DNA of 64,000 bases, from assembly GCF_947507565.1 (NCBI RefSeq), contig NC_089191.1, forward strand, positions 558,001-622,000, given 5' to 3'. Made by a program: the position numbers and the translations under genes. Positions 43,177 through 54,782 of this stretch are shown here, piece by piece; position 1 is the stretch's first letter; each line of letters begins with the position of its first letter. The notes beneath the pieces were generated by a model, which was not told where the DNA came from, did no database searches, and was given only the letters and a program-made list of their open reading frames with translations. This DNA comes from Oscarella lobularis. Taxonomy: Eukaryota > Porifera > Homoscleromorpha > Homosclerophorida > Oscarellidae.

Positions 43177-44575
43177 TAGAGAATGATGGCCCGGTGTTCA
43201 CCGTGTTGCCATCATGCAGAGCCTCCCACCGCTTACCGTACGCGAGTGCATAACATAGTGTGACGTCATAGTTTTTATGCTGTCTCATATTCACGTTGTC
43301 ATTACAGCCGTTAGCTACTACTAGTACAGCTCAGTCCTACCTACATACTGTAAATACAGTACTTGCATGATTGCTGTGTTTTCCTAATTAGGCGCTTTTC
43401 TGACGTACAGTACAGGGCACAGTACAGTGCGTGCCAGCATAAATGGCCACAAAACGCGCGCTAAGATCACTGTAGATCACTCGCTGCAAGACATACAGTG
43501 TCACTGTGTGTCAACGAAAATCACTCTAATGCCTATTTTAAACAGGGATGTCAGTTTGACTTTTGTGGGACGTACTCCCAAAGATTTAAATTTTTTGCAA
43601 GTTGAGCGCGCGCTAATTTTGTAAAGGAAAGAACATTTTCAAATTCGCCGATAATAAATTTCTAAACAATGCACGTGAGAAGCCATTTATAGAGTGACTT
43701 TCTTTCTAACTTGATCCCTAACGGAAAAAAATGCATTTCTATTTACGTCACGTGACATCCGTTTCTTTCCACCGAATTACTGTATTGAAAATCAAAGATA
43801 ATGAAGTTTTAGAAAATGGTATAAAGTGACAGATGAGTTTATGAAAGCCGTCATATGTTGTTTGAAACTGGAAAAAAACGAACTTTTCTGTGTTCATAGC
43901 AAAACGTATAGAAACGTTGTCTGCGGTGAAATCAAAACCGTTTTCTTACAAAATAGACGTAAATAGAAATGCTAGACTTCATTGGAAATCCTTGATGTGA
44001 CGATCAAACGTCAAAACTACGCCAAATGTAAACTACGCTCTGAATTCCTCGCGCGCTACTAAAAGTCCCGTTTGGCCATTTATGCTGGCACGCACTGTAC
44101 TGTATTTGATAATGTGCTCTGTATTTGAGGAGGACCTATGCATGTGTACGGGTCATATTTCCTGTTACCCGTACACGCGTACATACCCACCCATATACTG
44201 TACATGTGACTGGATACTTTTGATTGTGACGTCAGAGCGTGACAATCAAAACTGTCGTTTCGGTTTCTCAGCGCATTTTTAACACGGAAAATAGCACAGA
44301 TCAATTGGAAATAAGGGTTTCTACGCATTTTTTCCGATTATGAAAGAAAAAACGCTTTATTCGCGCCGTAAATCGCCTTTTTCGGGTCACCGTTTTCGGC
44401 CCTATGTCACGCATGCGCTTTACAAAGTGAGGGTTTTTCTTATGTGACGTCACAATACGGAGCGAACAGACACACAGACAGACATACAGACACTTCCGGT
44501 CCTAAGATCACGTTTGAGAGAGCCTCCCTCCGCCGTTATACGGGCTCCACCCGTACAACTCTGGTGGTCGGCTCC
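43177..44575. repeat. dispersed repeat element, copy 2 (complete, with nested element)
   Basis: Insertion present in the right duplication arm and absent from the left arm, lying between the MATCAP stub and GNL2. It starts ctagagaatgatggcccggt and ends with a part unique to this copy (acacacagacagacatac to gtggtcggctcc). A separate TIR element occupies 43419-44103. The empty site on the left arm (about 1300-1310) allows exact boundaries to be drawn; only a one-base or no target duplication is evident. Confidence 0.88.
43419..44103. mobile_element. nested element with perfect 31-bp terminal inverted repeats
   Basis: Bases 43419-43449 (beginning acagtacagtgcgtgccagc) are the exact complement of 44073-44103. 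The 685-bp unit has no transposase frame. It is absent from copy 1 of the host repeat, which confirms a later insertion. It is a MITE-like DNA element; the superfamily cannot be assigned and target duplication is unclear. Confidence 0.85.
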
Positions 44576-44658
44576 ATTAGATTTATAGAAATTTATAGAT
44601 TGAATTTTTAAATAATTTCATAGTCGGGACTTCGTGATCTGTGCACGTGACAACTAGC

Positions 44659-47392
44659 ATGGCGAAGAAATCGGCGAGCAGTACTAATCCCGGTACAATG
44701 GAGCGTCTATCGTTTCGCAGGAGGTCTAGAAAAGGCTTTTTTGGGTCTTAGAACGAGCGAAAGGTCATCCGATGCACCGCAATGCGGCGACCATCAAGCG
44801 TCTTCGCATGTATCGCGGTGGAAAGCCTGTCAGGTTCGAGAATCAACGTCTCGCGCCTTTTTTTCGAGTGCTCGAGCCGCGTGCGTGCGATTTTTAGGAA
44901 TAAGAAGGGGAAGATCGTGAAGCCGGCTGAATATCAAGGCCGCTTGCCTTCGGGAACCGTGTCGCGGATCGATCCTAATCGAAAATGGTTTGGTAAGGTC
45001 TTCTCTTGCTTTTTCGGCTTGTGATCGTTCAATTTTCGTCGCTTCTAGGCAATACGAGAACGGTCGCGCAGTCGACGCTTCAGGAATTCCAGGAGAAGTT
45101 GGGAAAAGTCGTTCGCGATCCGTACAAGGTGGGAGAAGGACTGAGCCGGCGAAATGGCTGGATTTTTTGTACCCTCTGATTGGTAGGTCGTAATGAAGTC
45201 AACTAAAATGCCCGTCAGTCTCCTACAAGATTATGCCAAAGTACTGTGTCGACCTTTTTCTGTTGAAACTCTATGGTTTTCTTCAGACGAGCCGAGTTCA
45301 TCTGCTTGACACGCATCCGTTTGAGCAGACCTTTGGGATAAAGGCTCAAAGGAAGAGACCGATATTACCAACAGGTGATCTAGAGGTATGGTCAAAAATG
45401 AAGCAAGCTCCCTTCTTATATGCAAATTTAGACATATCTCTCAATGGCTGTAAAATCAGAAGGTGGAAATTTATTATTGGCTGATAAGAATCTTATCAAT
45501 GTTCCTGTAGAGTCATATGATGAGTCAAAAGACAGAACTATTGTGACTGATGATGCTGATGCAGTGAGGTAAGGCGGTGACTGTTCCAAAGAGCGCAGCC
45601 TAGACAGGTCTTACAGAAATGAGGCCAAGGAAAAGGTCTTCACTAAAGGACAGTCAAAGAGAATATGGAATGAGCTATACAAGGTAATGAGAGATAAACT
45701 GAGCTGTAGTACAAAAGCTGTATGCGTTGTTATACAGGTGATTGATTCTTCTGACGTCTTGATTCAGGTGCATTGATCCATTAGAATTTGGAGATGGCTA
45801 CATGTTTTTGCTTATAGGTTCTAGATGCACGAGATCCCATGGGAACAAGATCAGCTCACATTGAGAAATACCTGAGAAAAGAAAAAGTCTACAAGCACCT
45901 CATTTTCATATTGAATAAATGTGATCTAGTCCCAACTTGGGTTACAGTACGAACTGTTTTTGCCACTTCGCTGCACATAGATACAATTTTCTTTTAGGCT
46001 CGTTGGATTCAGGTGCTATCAGCCGAATTTCCGACCTTAGCGTTTCATGCAAACATAATGAAGCCGTTTGGAAAAGGAGCGCTTATTCAGTTACTAAGGC
46101 AATTCGCTAAACTTCATAAAGATAAGAAGCAAATAAGGTCAAGCGAACGTACGAGTAAGAGAGCTCTATGGAACGCTCTCCTATTTAGCATTGGCTTTAT
46201 TGGCTATCCTAATGTGGGGAAAAGCTCTATTATTAATACTTTGAGGCGTCGCAAAGTGTGCAGCGTCGCTCCAATTGCAGGCCAAACTAAAGTCAGTAGA
46301 GTCTATGGCAGTGGGGACAAGCTTACGTTCTCCTGCAGGTCTGGCAGTACATTTTTCTTATGAAAAAAATCAATTTGATTGATTGTCCTGGCGTTGTCTA
46401 TCCGTCTGGTGACACTGAGACCGATTTAGTTCTGAAAGGAGTTGTAAGTTGGTCAGTTCTGGTGCAGTCTGTTATGGATTGATGATGTAGGTTCGCGTTG
46501 AGAATGTGAAAAGTCCGTCTGATTTTATTCCAGCTGTTTTGGAGCGGGCAAAAGGCGATTACATTAAGCAGACTTATAAGGTAGCTAAGTGGGAAAGCGC
46601 GGAAGATTTCTTGAAGCAATTAGCCAGCAAATCAGGGAAACTATTAAAGGTGCCTTTATTTGTAGACTGGGTGCAGTTCTCTGATCTACGTGGGCAATTT
46701 TTTCTAAGGGCGGTGAACCAGATATTGATACCGTTGCAAAAATGGTGCTGAATGACTGGCAGAGAGGAAAAATTCCTTATTTCGTTAAGCCTCCAGTAAA
46801 AGTAAAGCATCAGAAGGTACACAAAACGATTTATCAGATTGATTGATTCATTTGACACCTTCTGTAGAACACTGAAGTTTCTGGAGAAGGCGCTACTTCA
46901 TCTAAAGAGACCGTGGAGTCAATTGAGGACGTGGACGGCAGTGGTGAAGAGGAGGGTGATGATATGGAAAGTGAGGCTGTTCCTGTTTTTGCAAAGAAAA
47001 AGAGATTGCATCAGGCTCTTTTGAAAGGCACTAAGACGGTGGCAGGCAGTGGTGCCATTATTGCGAGACCGGGAAAGAAGAGAGAAATGGAGAAACGGGA
47101 AGAGAGAGAGAAGACTGGGGGACGGAAGAGAAAGCACAAGGAAGCGAATGCGTCGAGAATGAGAAAAAACAAACGCGAAAGGGGGCTAGAAGATGAATCC
47201 GAATTAGCAAAAGACGCTGGAGCGCAAATAGTTGTACGTGTTGCCAAATTTTTCAATCGGTTTTATCATTGCGGACTTTAGGAGAAGAAAGGAAGCAGGA
47301 AGAAAGCAAAGACGGGAGTGCATTTCTATTCGACGATCAGTGTCAAAAATCGACGAAGAGGGAAGAAGAAAGAATTTTTTCGTAATATGTAG
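44659..47392 (+). CDS. GNL2: GNL2 (NOG2) nucleolar GTPase, right copy, complete
   Basis: Complete counterpart of the truncated left copy. After the N-terminal domain ([32 protein letters not shown]) comes the circularly permuted GTPase. G4 ([10 protein letters not shown]) precedes G1 ([18 protein letters not shown]), and G3 ([12 protein letters not shown]) follows. [35 protein letters not shown] and an acidic then Lys-rich tail complete the protein. It ends [20 protein letters not shown] at about 47375, with stop at 47392; the final motif equals the conserved VRYYETHNVKNRNR end. All splice joins I tested keep frame, so the gene looks functional. The promoter side is altered relative to the left copy by the 1.4-kb insertion. 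Confidence 0.93.
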
Positions 47393-50096
47393 CGGTACGG
47401 AACGCCACTCGCGCATAAAAAGTAGAGTTGACGGGAACGCCCATTTTTGACCTGCAAGTGTCTACAACTCGTTGCGCGCGAGCGGCACTTGCGGTTACGC
47501 CACTCAAGTGTCTGCAACTCGTTGCGCGCAGGCGGCGCGCTTGCGGTTCTTCAGGAGATCGTGGACGGCGCGATAGCGGCGGTTGAACGCGCGCAGACAG
47601 TCTCGTGACCTCCAATACGAAATCGTTGCTATGCACGAACGGCTTCTAACCCGACTTCCATGACTCCAAAATTAGCCAAAGCGTTTTGAAACCATGGAAA
47701 AAGTAATCGCAGAAAAAATGAACCACGTACGAGGCTCCAAAAAGGTGCGATATCGAAACGAAGATTTTCTTCACTGCGTCCGTGAACTAGAGTAGTTGTT
47801 CGTAACTTGACTAGAAGGTAGAAGTCGCGAAACATCGAAAAACACAAGACTGCTTAGGAAGGTCAATCTGCGCAGGTTAGAAGCAGGCAGTGCGCCGTAG
47901 TATCCTTGGTGTTGCATAGTTGAAGTCCCGGTATGCAGAGAATGCAAGGTCATCGCGACTAGAGCACATCGAGACGTCTTTGCTGCTTTGGTGAAGTAGA
48001 ATAGTCGTTCTTAACTTCATTAGAAGGTAGAAGTCGCGAAATATCGAAAAAACGGGACTGGTTAGAAAAGTTAATCTGCGAAGGTTAGCAGCAGGCAGTG
48101 CGCGGTAGTATCCTTGGTGTTGCATAGTTGAGGTCCCGGTATGCAGAGAATTTTTTTGATCGCGTCTGGAGCCTGTCCAACTTAACAGTGGGCGCGCCAG
48201 GCGCTACGGTTTCGCGCCAATCGCGCATAGCAAATCGCGGTTACTTGCGGACAAGAAAGGAAGGGGCGAAGAGATTTCACGGCAACTCCAATAGATAGGT
48301 ATTCTTGCTGTCATTTTGCACTGCCTTCCACGAGCTGTGAAGTGGAGTTTTAGCCGAAAAAAGTTTGGTAGTCTCGCTGCGTCGACGTCTCGTGCGCTCA
48401 TTTGTGGAGGTGTCCCACGCCTAATAGGCGTGTATGCAAGGTCATCGCGACTAGAGCACTTCGAGACTTCTTTGCTGTTTCTGTGAAGTAGAATAGTCGT
48501 TCTTAACTTCATTAGAAAGTAGAAGTCGCGAAATATCAAATAAACGGGACTTTAAATCTGCGCAGGATAGCAGCAGGCAGTGGGCGGTAGTATCCTTGGT
48601 GTTGCATAGTTGAAGTCCCGGTATGCAGAGAATTTTTTGATCGCGTCTGGAGCCTATGTCCAACTTAACAGTAGGCGCGCCAGGCGCTACGGTTTCGCGC
48701 CAATCGCGCATAGAAAGTCGCGGTTACATGCGGACAAGAAAGGAAGGGGTGAAGAGATTTCACGGCAACTCCAATAGATAGGCATTCTTGCTGTCATTTT
48801 GCACTGCCTTCCACGAGCTGTGGAGTGGAGTTTTAGCAAAAAGAAATTTTGCAGTCTCGCTGCGTCGACGTCTCGTGCGCTCATTTGTGGAGGTGTCCCA
48901 CGCCCAATAGGCGTGTATGCAAGGTCACTGCGAATAGAGCACGTCGAGACGTCTTAGGATAGCGAACGCCTTTGCAAATAGAAGTAGAGAATGAGGGACT
49001 AGCGATCGACATAGAAACGGTCGCCGGAATGTTGTAAAAAGTCGAAAAAACGTTGTAGCTTCGCTGAAATAGCTCTTGGAACGAAATTTTCTGAACAGAT
49101 CGAAGTCTATTGCATTGACTGACAAGTTCAGTGTATTCGGATCACAGAAAATGTGGAGTTTTCGACTGCGGAACTAATTAGGGCGTTGGCACGCGTTGCC
49201 TAATTCCTAGGCGGGGCAGTTGCGAATAATCGCATTAGTGACGTCAGAATCGATATTGCTCTATAACACGTGGTTACATTTAAGTTGTTAGTGGTTAGTG
49301 ACGTCACCCAGACGTCATCAAAAGGGGAGGAGATTGCGGGCGAGCCTAGCAACGGACCGGGTATGAAGACACTTGCTCCTCAATAGTAGGCGTTCCCAAA
49401 ATTTTTTAAAAAGGAACTATCGAGGTCCGTTTATTCGACGAAAACGGCGGTGTAATTAAGTTAATCGCTTCCGGTTGGTTGCAAAAATTCAATTACAAAT
49501 TTCGATGTACTGTTGCTATGCAGAAAACGTGTTTTTGAAGATGGCATTCGTATTTTCGAGCGACGGCCTTACACGCCGTAGTGTTGAAGTTATTAAGGAC
49601 AAAACCCCGTTTTTTTGGCATATAGTAAGGGGGTACTACTCTCTGGAAATGGAAATACCGATTGACCCGAGTATCAGTACCGATCGCGAGCAGTCTTGAT
49701 CAGTGTAAATACTGACGCTGCTCCGAATCCGTACCGATAGACAGTGGAAAGAGTGCAGGCATCTCAGGCTGTTCGCGTGCAATCGCTACGATTCTGAGTC
49801 GAAGGGGCGTGTAAATACGCGTGTTGTGTGTGAAACAATATCAGGCAATCTGGCGGCACGGCACTACGCGAGTGGAGCGTGTCATCGCGCATCGCAGACG
49901 CAGGCCTCGTCGCCGTCGTCTCGATGCAGGATAGTCGGAGAAAAGGCGGCAGAAAGTGTTTGAATCTCGCGTCGTTCGATCACGTATCTTCGACGATCGA
50001 GAGAAACTGTATTATGGGTGCGAATGCCTCGCACGACGGGCGGATCTCCGGATCGTCCGTCGAGCGACGGTGCACACTGTGCTTCGGAAAGGCAGT
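47393..50096. other. rDNA-type spacer / external transcribed spacer-like region
   Basis: Non-coding DNA between GNL2 and the 18S fragment. It contains repeats (47850-48960) and unique sequence up to the 18S start, with no long frames of coding quality. Its position directly before 18S suggests remnants of an rDNA intergenic spacer and 5' ETS, though this is inferred from position only. Confidence 0.55.
47850..48960. repeat. spacer repeats, about 483-bp unit
   Basis: Landmark gtatccttggtgttgcatag occurs at 47900, 48107 and 48590. The last two lie 483 bp apart and share the whole unit, including gcgcgccaggcgctacggtt, atttcacggcaactccaata and tctcgctgcgtcgacgtctc. The first lies 207 bp away because part of its unit is missing. 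Subrepeats such as ggtcatcgcgactagagcac recur. Confidence 0.85.
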
Positions 50097-50936
50097 TACC
50101 TGGTTGATCCTGCCAGTAGTCATATGCTTGTCTCAAAGATTAATTAAGCCATGCATGTCTTAAGTTATTCGTTGTTATACGGCGAATGGCTCATTAAATC
50201 AGTTATAGTTTATTTGATGGTCTTCTTACCACTTGGATACCCGTGGTAATTCTAGAGCTAATACATGCGTCGATGCCCGACTTTTGCGGAAGGGTTGTAT
50301 TTATTAGATTCAAAACCAATCGGGATTTCGGTCCCGTTTCGGACGATTCATAGTAACTGTTTGGAGCGCATGGCCTTTGCGCCGGCGCCGGATCATTCAA
50401 GTTTCTGCCTACCAGGGTATTGGCCTACCATGGTTGCAACGGGTGACGGAGAATTAGGGTTCGATTCCGGAGAGGGAGCCTGAGAAACGGCTACCACATC
50501 CAAGGAAGGCAGCAGGCACGCAAATTACCAAATCCCGACACGGGGAGGTAGTAACAACACGGGCTTTTCAGGTCTCGTAATTGGAATGAGTCCAATTTAA
50601 ATCCGTTAACGAGGAACAATTGGAGGGCAAGTCTGGTGCCAGCAGCCGCGGTAATTCCAGCTCCAATAGCGTATATTAAAGCTGTTGCAGTTAAAAAGCT
50701 CGTAGTTGGATTTCAGGTCGATTCGATCGGTCGGCTTGACCGCGTGTCACTGGTCGAGTCGATCTTCTTCTCGAGGAGCCGGCGTGCTTTAATTGTGCGT
50801 GCCGGCGACTGGAGACCTTCACTTTGAGTAAATTAGAGTGTTCAAAGCAGGCGGTCAAGCTTGAATAGATTAGCATGGAATAACGGAAGAGGACCTTTTT
50901 CTGTTTTGTTGGTTTTGGGGACCGAGGTAATGATTA
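50097..50936 (+). rRNA. 18S rRNA 5' fragment (pseudogene)
   Basis: Starts with the universal tacctggttgatcctgccag. It includes agtcatatgcttgtctcaaa, aacggctaccacatccaagg, ctggtgccagcagccgcggt and gaccgaggtaatgatta, after which it stops. That is roughly the first half of an 18S gene. Within it are small deletions at conserved places, for example the run expected between gtttctgcc and ggcctaccatgg is shortened. Such losses in the most conserved RNA argue against function. Confidence 0.93.
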
Positions 50937-50961
50937 GTTAATACGAAATATGAAATGAAAA

Positions 50962-51117
50962 TAACATTCAACGGTGGATCTCTAGGCTCGTGCTTTGAAG
51001 AACGCAGCAAACTGCGATAAGTAGTGCGAATTGCGAATTGCAGAACTCAGCGAATCATCGAATTTTCTAACGCAAATGGCGCTCTCGAGTATTTTCGGGA
51101 GCATGTCTGTCCGTCTG
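50962..51117 (+). rRNA. 5.8S rRNA
   Basis: Recognisable by caacggtggatctctaggct, tgaagaacgcagcaaactgc, aactcagcgaatcatcgaat and aacgcaaatggcg. It has a local duplication (gcgaattgcgaattgc) where one gaattgc is expected, and it follows the 18S fragment after only about 25 bp, so the 18S 3' half and ITS1 are missing. Sequence after about 51110 is ITS2-like with a tctg run. Confidence 0.9.
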
Positions 51118-51379
51118 TCTGTCTGTCTGGGAGAAACGAATGCGACCAGCAAAGCACTCTTTGCAGATTCAGTCGCGTCACGTCGTCGGGAGTCGGTTGG
51201 CGGATCCAATCAAACCGTCGTCGGCTCGAAGGCGGCTCGACGGCGGCGAGGCGCGCCACAATTCTGTCCTGTGCGAGCCAACGTCGGTTCGTCGACGACG
51301 TTCGGCTGTCGCGTCAGGTGTCTCGTGACTTCGGTCGGGAGCGTTATAGTCGCGATAGCAAGGGCGTCGAGGCGGACCG

Positions 51380-52089
51380 AGGAGCCAATGCTTCCCTCAA
51401 ATTTTGGAACGGGTGGCCATTGCTTTGCGGTGGCTGCCTTGGGCTACGAAGCGTCCGAACCTCCTCGTTGGTGTAGCCTGGGTAATGCTAATACGGACGC
51501 AGAAGTGAGACGAAATTTCGGTGCTCGATGCGATCGTGCGGGAGCGTCGTGTCGTCGTCATAAGCGGTTCGAGGTCGTTGGGTGAAATGGTCTCATCCGA
51601 CCCGTCTTGAAACACGGACAAGGAGTCTAACATGTGTGCGAGTCGTGGGGTGACGAAACCCTGTGGCGCAATGAAAATGTAGGTAAGGGAAGTCGGCAAA
51701 ATAGATCCGTAACTTTGGGAAAAGGATTGGCTTTAAGGGTCTGTCGGGCTGGCATCGGAAGCCGAGCGAGTCGTCGAGGACTGGCGGAGGCGGCAACATC
51801 GAAGCCGGACCTCTTCGACGAGAGCAGTGAACGAAATTTCGGCGTCTTTCGGTGTTTCAGCGTCTTTCGCGGGCGTCGGCGTTCGGCAGCTAGGCGATTA
51901 ACGATTACTTAGAACTGGTACGGACAAGGGGAATCCGACTGTCTAATAGCATTGCGATGGCTGGCAATCGGTGTTGACGCAATGTGATTTCTGCCCAGTG
52001 CTTTGAATGTCAAAGTGAAGAAATTCTACCAAGCGCGGGTAAACGGCGTGGGAGTAACTATGACTCTCTAAGGTAGCCTCGTCATCTAA
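51380..52089 (+). rRNA. 28S rRNA fragments with internal deletions (pseudogene)
   Basis: A first conserved block includes gacccgtcttgaaacacgga and ggcgcaatgaaaatg (to about 51680). It joins directly to a block normally hundreds of bases further 3' (aggtaagggaagtcggcaaa, ggacaaggggaatccgactg, ctgcccagtgctttgaatgt and tctctaaggtagcc). The 5' end (the usual aatttaagcat core) is absent, so the start given is approximate. Similarity stops at cctcgtcatctaa (52089), next to the 28S site used by R2-type retrotransposons and I-PpoI. Confidence 0.85.
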
Positions 52090-52186
52090 AAGTATTCTAA
52101 GCTGTTACCGTTTTTGGCACTAGTTTTGTCACTCGCCGTTTTGGAGAGCTCGAATCGGCTTTAACGTGCAAATGCGTTAAAACGTG

Positions 52187-53115
52187 TTGTGTGGGCTTTG
52201 CTTCAAGCGTTTCTTCAACGGCGGTGCTCTTCCAACTGCTACGGCGTCGCTTCAAGCGTTTTTACTGCTACGGCTTCGCTTCAAGCGTTTTTAACTGCTA
52301 CGGCGTCGCTTCAAGCGTTTTTACTGCTACGGCTTCGCTTCAAGCGTTTTTAACTTTTCTCTCTTCTTTCCCGGTCTCAAATCAATCACTTCTACAAGAG
52401 ACTTCTCAGCAATAACGGCACTACTGCTTGCCACCTTCTTAGTGCCCTTCAAAAGAAGCTGATGCGATAACTGCTACGGCTTCGCTTCAAGCGTTTTTAA
52501 CTGCTACGGCGTCGCTTCAAGCGTTTTACTGCTACGGCTTCGCTTCAAGCGTTTTTAACTGCTACGGCTTCGCTTCAAGCGTTTTTAACTGCTACGGCTT
52601 CGCTTCAAGCGTTTTTAACTGCTACGGCTTCGCTTCAAGCGTTTTTAATTGCTACGGCTTCGCTTCAAGCGTTTTTAATTGCTACGGCGTCGCTTCAAGC
52701 GTTTATAACGGCTACGGCTTCGCTTCAAGCGTTTTTAACTGCTACGGCTTCGCTTCAAGCGTTTTTAACTCTCTCTTCTTTCCCGGTCTCAAATCAATCA
52801 CTTCTACAAGAGACTTCTCAGCAATAACGGCACTACTGCTTGCCACCTTCTTAGTGCCCTTCAAAAGAAGCTGATGCGATAACTGCTACGGCGTCGCTTC
52901 AAGCGTTTTACTGCTACGGCTTCGCTTCAAGCGTTTTTAACTGCTACGGCGTCGCTTCAAGCGTTTTTAACTGCTACGGCGTCGCTTCAAGCGTTTTTAA
53001 CTGCTACGGCGTCGCTTCAAGCGTTTTACTGCTACGGCTTCGCTTCAAGCGTTTTTAACTGCTACGGCGTCGCTTCAAGCGTTTTTAACTGCTACGGCGT
53101 CGCTTCAAGCGTTTT
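52187..53115. repeat. 30-bp minisatellite with higher-order structure
   Basis: About 25 copies of a 28-31-bp unit (ctgctacggc[t/g]tcgcttc then aagcgtttttaa) alternate between a t and a g variant. A non-repeat block of about 118 bp (from tctcttctttcccggtctca to agaagctgatgcgataa) occurs twice, at about 52355 and 52770, showing duplication of a larger unit of some 415 bp. Confidence 0.93.
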
Positions 53116-53201
53116 AACTATATCACGTTCGTCCTCCTCTTCACTATCCCTTTCGTCCTATTCTTCTTCTTGTAAAGGCCGGATCAAACGTTTCTGCTGC
53201 C

Positions 53202-53374
53202 TCAGTTAGGCTCGTTATCAAAGACTCCATCAGGTGGCTCCATATCTTCGCTGTTAAATTCAGGAGCAACTTCCAGCTCTCTTACGTTCTGCTGCACACC
53301 GACGGGTTCATCACCACCGTCTACGTCGTCCGTTAACTTCACAGTCTCTTTAGATGAAGCATGCAACAACGTTA
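53202..53374 (-). other. possible coding fragment (terminal exon-like)
   Basis: On the minus strand an open frame without its own ATG reads SSKETVKLTDDVDGGDEPVG, VQQNVRELEVAPEFNSEDME and PPDGVFDNEPN, then a stop at 53202. Composition is coding-like and acidic. No neighbouring exon or family match was found, so it may be a remnant of a gene broken by the rDNA/minisatellite insertion, or chance. Confidence 0.3.
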
Positions 53375-53683
53375 TGTTTTTTTTTTCGTTTTAAAATTGT
53401 ATTTTCCTATTGAGTTGCATTAAAATTGTATTTGTCTGTATGCTCCCTGAACGTATCGGATCGGTCGTTAATAGCTCCGTAAATTTGTTCTTCGAAGTGG
53501 CTACGTACGGTTACGCCACCGTAAACGGGACAGTTTTGTTTTTATTGATTGCTTCGTTTATCCATTGCTTCTTGCCTTCTTCGCGTGCGCTTCCAGTCCC
53601 GACAATGCTCGTACGAATGCTTTGCAAGCCGTCGGTAGGCAAGAGAGCTAATGTAATTGGCTCAGCATGCAACAGTTCCGTAG

Positions 53684-54755
53684 ATGCTTCGTGCCGCTAC
53701 GTCGCTCCGATCGACGATTCGGCTCAGCGTAAGTAGGCATACGGCGTCACTTTTCGCAAACGCCAATCGAGTCGCTGTGTACTATAGAGCACGACGAAAC
53801 TCTTTATCAACGGTCAATTCGTCGACTCGAAGACGAACGAATGGATCGACTTGCACAATCCGGTATAAAACAGACAGAATTCCATATGGGGGGCCTCAGT
53901 CCGATTTCTTCCAAGGCAACGAACGAAGTGGTCACTCGAGTGCCGTGTGCAACTCGCGAAGAAATGAACAGCGCAGTCGACGCGGCAGCGAGCGCCTTCG
54001 AGTCGTGGAAAGACGTCTCGATTCTTTCGAGACAACAGATCATGTTCAAACTTCAGCACATCATCAGAAACAACATGGTAAGAGCTTTAGTGCGCGAAAT
54101 TTTTAACGTCATAACCGAAGATATTTTTAAGGGAAAATTGGCCAAAGTGATCACTCTCGAACAGGGAAAGACTCTCGCCGATGCCGAGGGGGACGTTTTG
54201 AGAGGACTTCGTGAGTTTGCTATGTGGGGGCTGTCTCTTTTGTAGCATTCTGATGTCGTATGCACTTTTTTCAGAGGTTGTTGAACATGCCTGCTCTATT
54301 ACGTCTCTCCAACTCGGCGAAACCCTGCCATCGATCTCGAGAGACATGGACACAATTTCATATCGAGTTCCCCTTGGAGTTTGCTCAGGAATTACGCCGT
54401 AAAGCCAACTACTACACCGTAGAGATTTTTCTAAAATTTATTAATTTCTCACTTTAGATTCAATTTTCCCGCCATGATTCCTTTGTGGATGTTCCCGCTG
54501 GCGTTGGTCTGCGGAAACACGTTCGTCCTGAAGCCGTCCGAGCGCGATCCGGGTGCTACGATGTTGCTATGTGAAATGGCTCACGATGCCGGCGTGCCAA
54601 AAGGAGTCCTCAACGTCATACACGGATCCAGAGACGGTAGGGAACGGACTGTTGTCATTGGCTGGTTTTTGACGTCTTGTTTTGATTCAGCTGTCAATTT
54701 TATTCTCGACGATCCGACCATTCGTGCTGTGTCATTTGTTGGATCGGATGTGGCT
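53684..54755 (+). CDS. ALDH6A1: ALDH6A1, methylmalonate-semialdehyde dehydrogenase, first exons only
   Basis: This mitochondrial CoA-dependent aldehyde dehydrogenase acts in valine and thymine catabolism. The ATG at 53684 gives a presequence-like [15 protein letters not shown]. Spliced exons then give [80 protein letters not shown] and [56 protein letters not shown] and [20 protein letters not shown] follow. The frame is intact through the donor at 54756. The catalytic Cys and Glu exons lie outside the window, beyond a satellite that occupies the following intron from 54783 on. Confidence 0.92.
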
Positions 54756-54782
54756 GTAAGGATGTTGATATATTTTTTATTA

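Larger units (their letters stand above)
43098..45880 (+). repeat. right arm of inverted segmental duplication
   Basis: Inverted counterpart of 1-1388, interrupted by the 1.4-kb insertion at 43177-44575. The comparison ends at 45880 only because the left copy leaves the window, so the true arm is longer. Confidence 0.88.

Noticed and set aside
50097-52089. Protein-coding frames of 60-180 codons in the rRNA region
   Set aside because: They lie over conserved rRNA sequence and change frame with its deletions.
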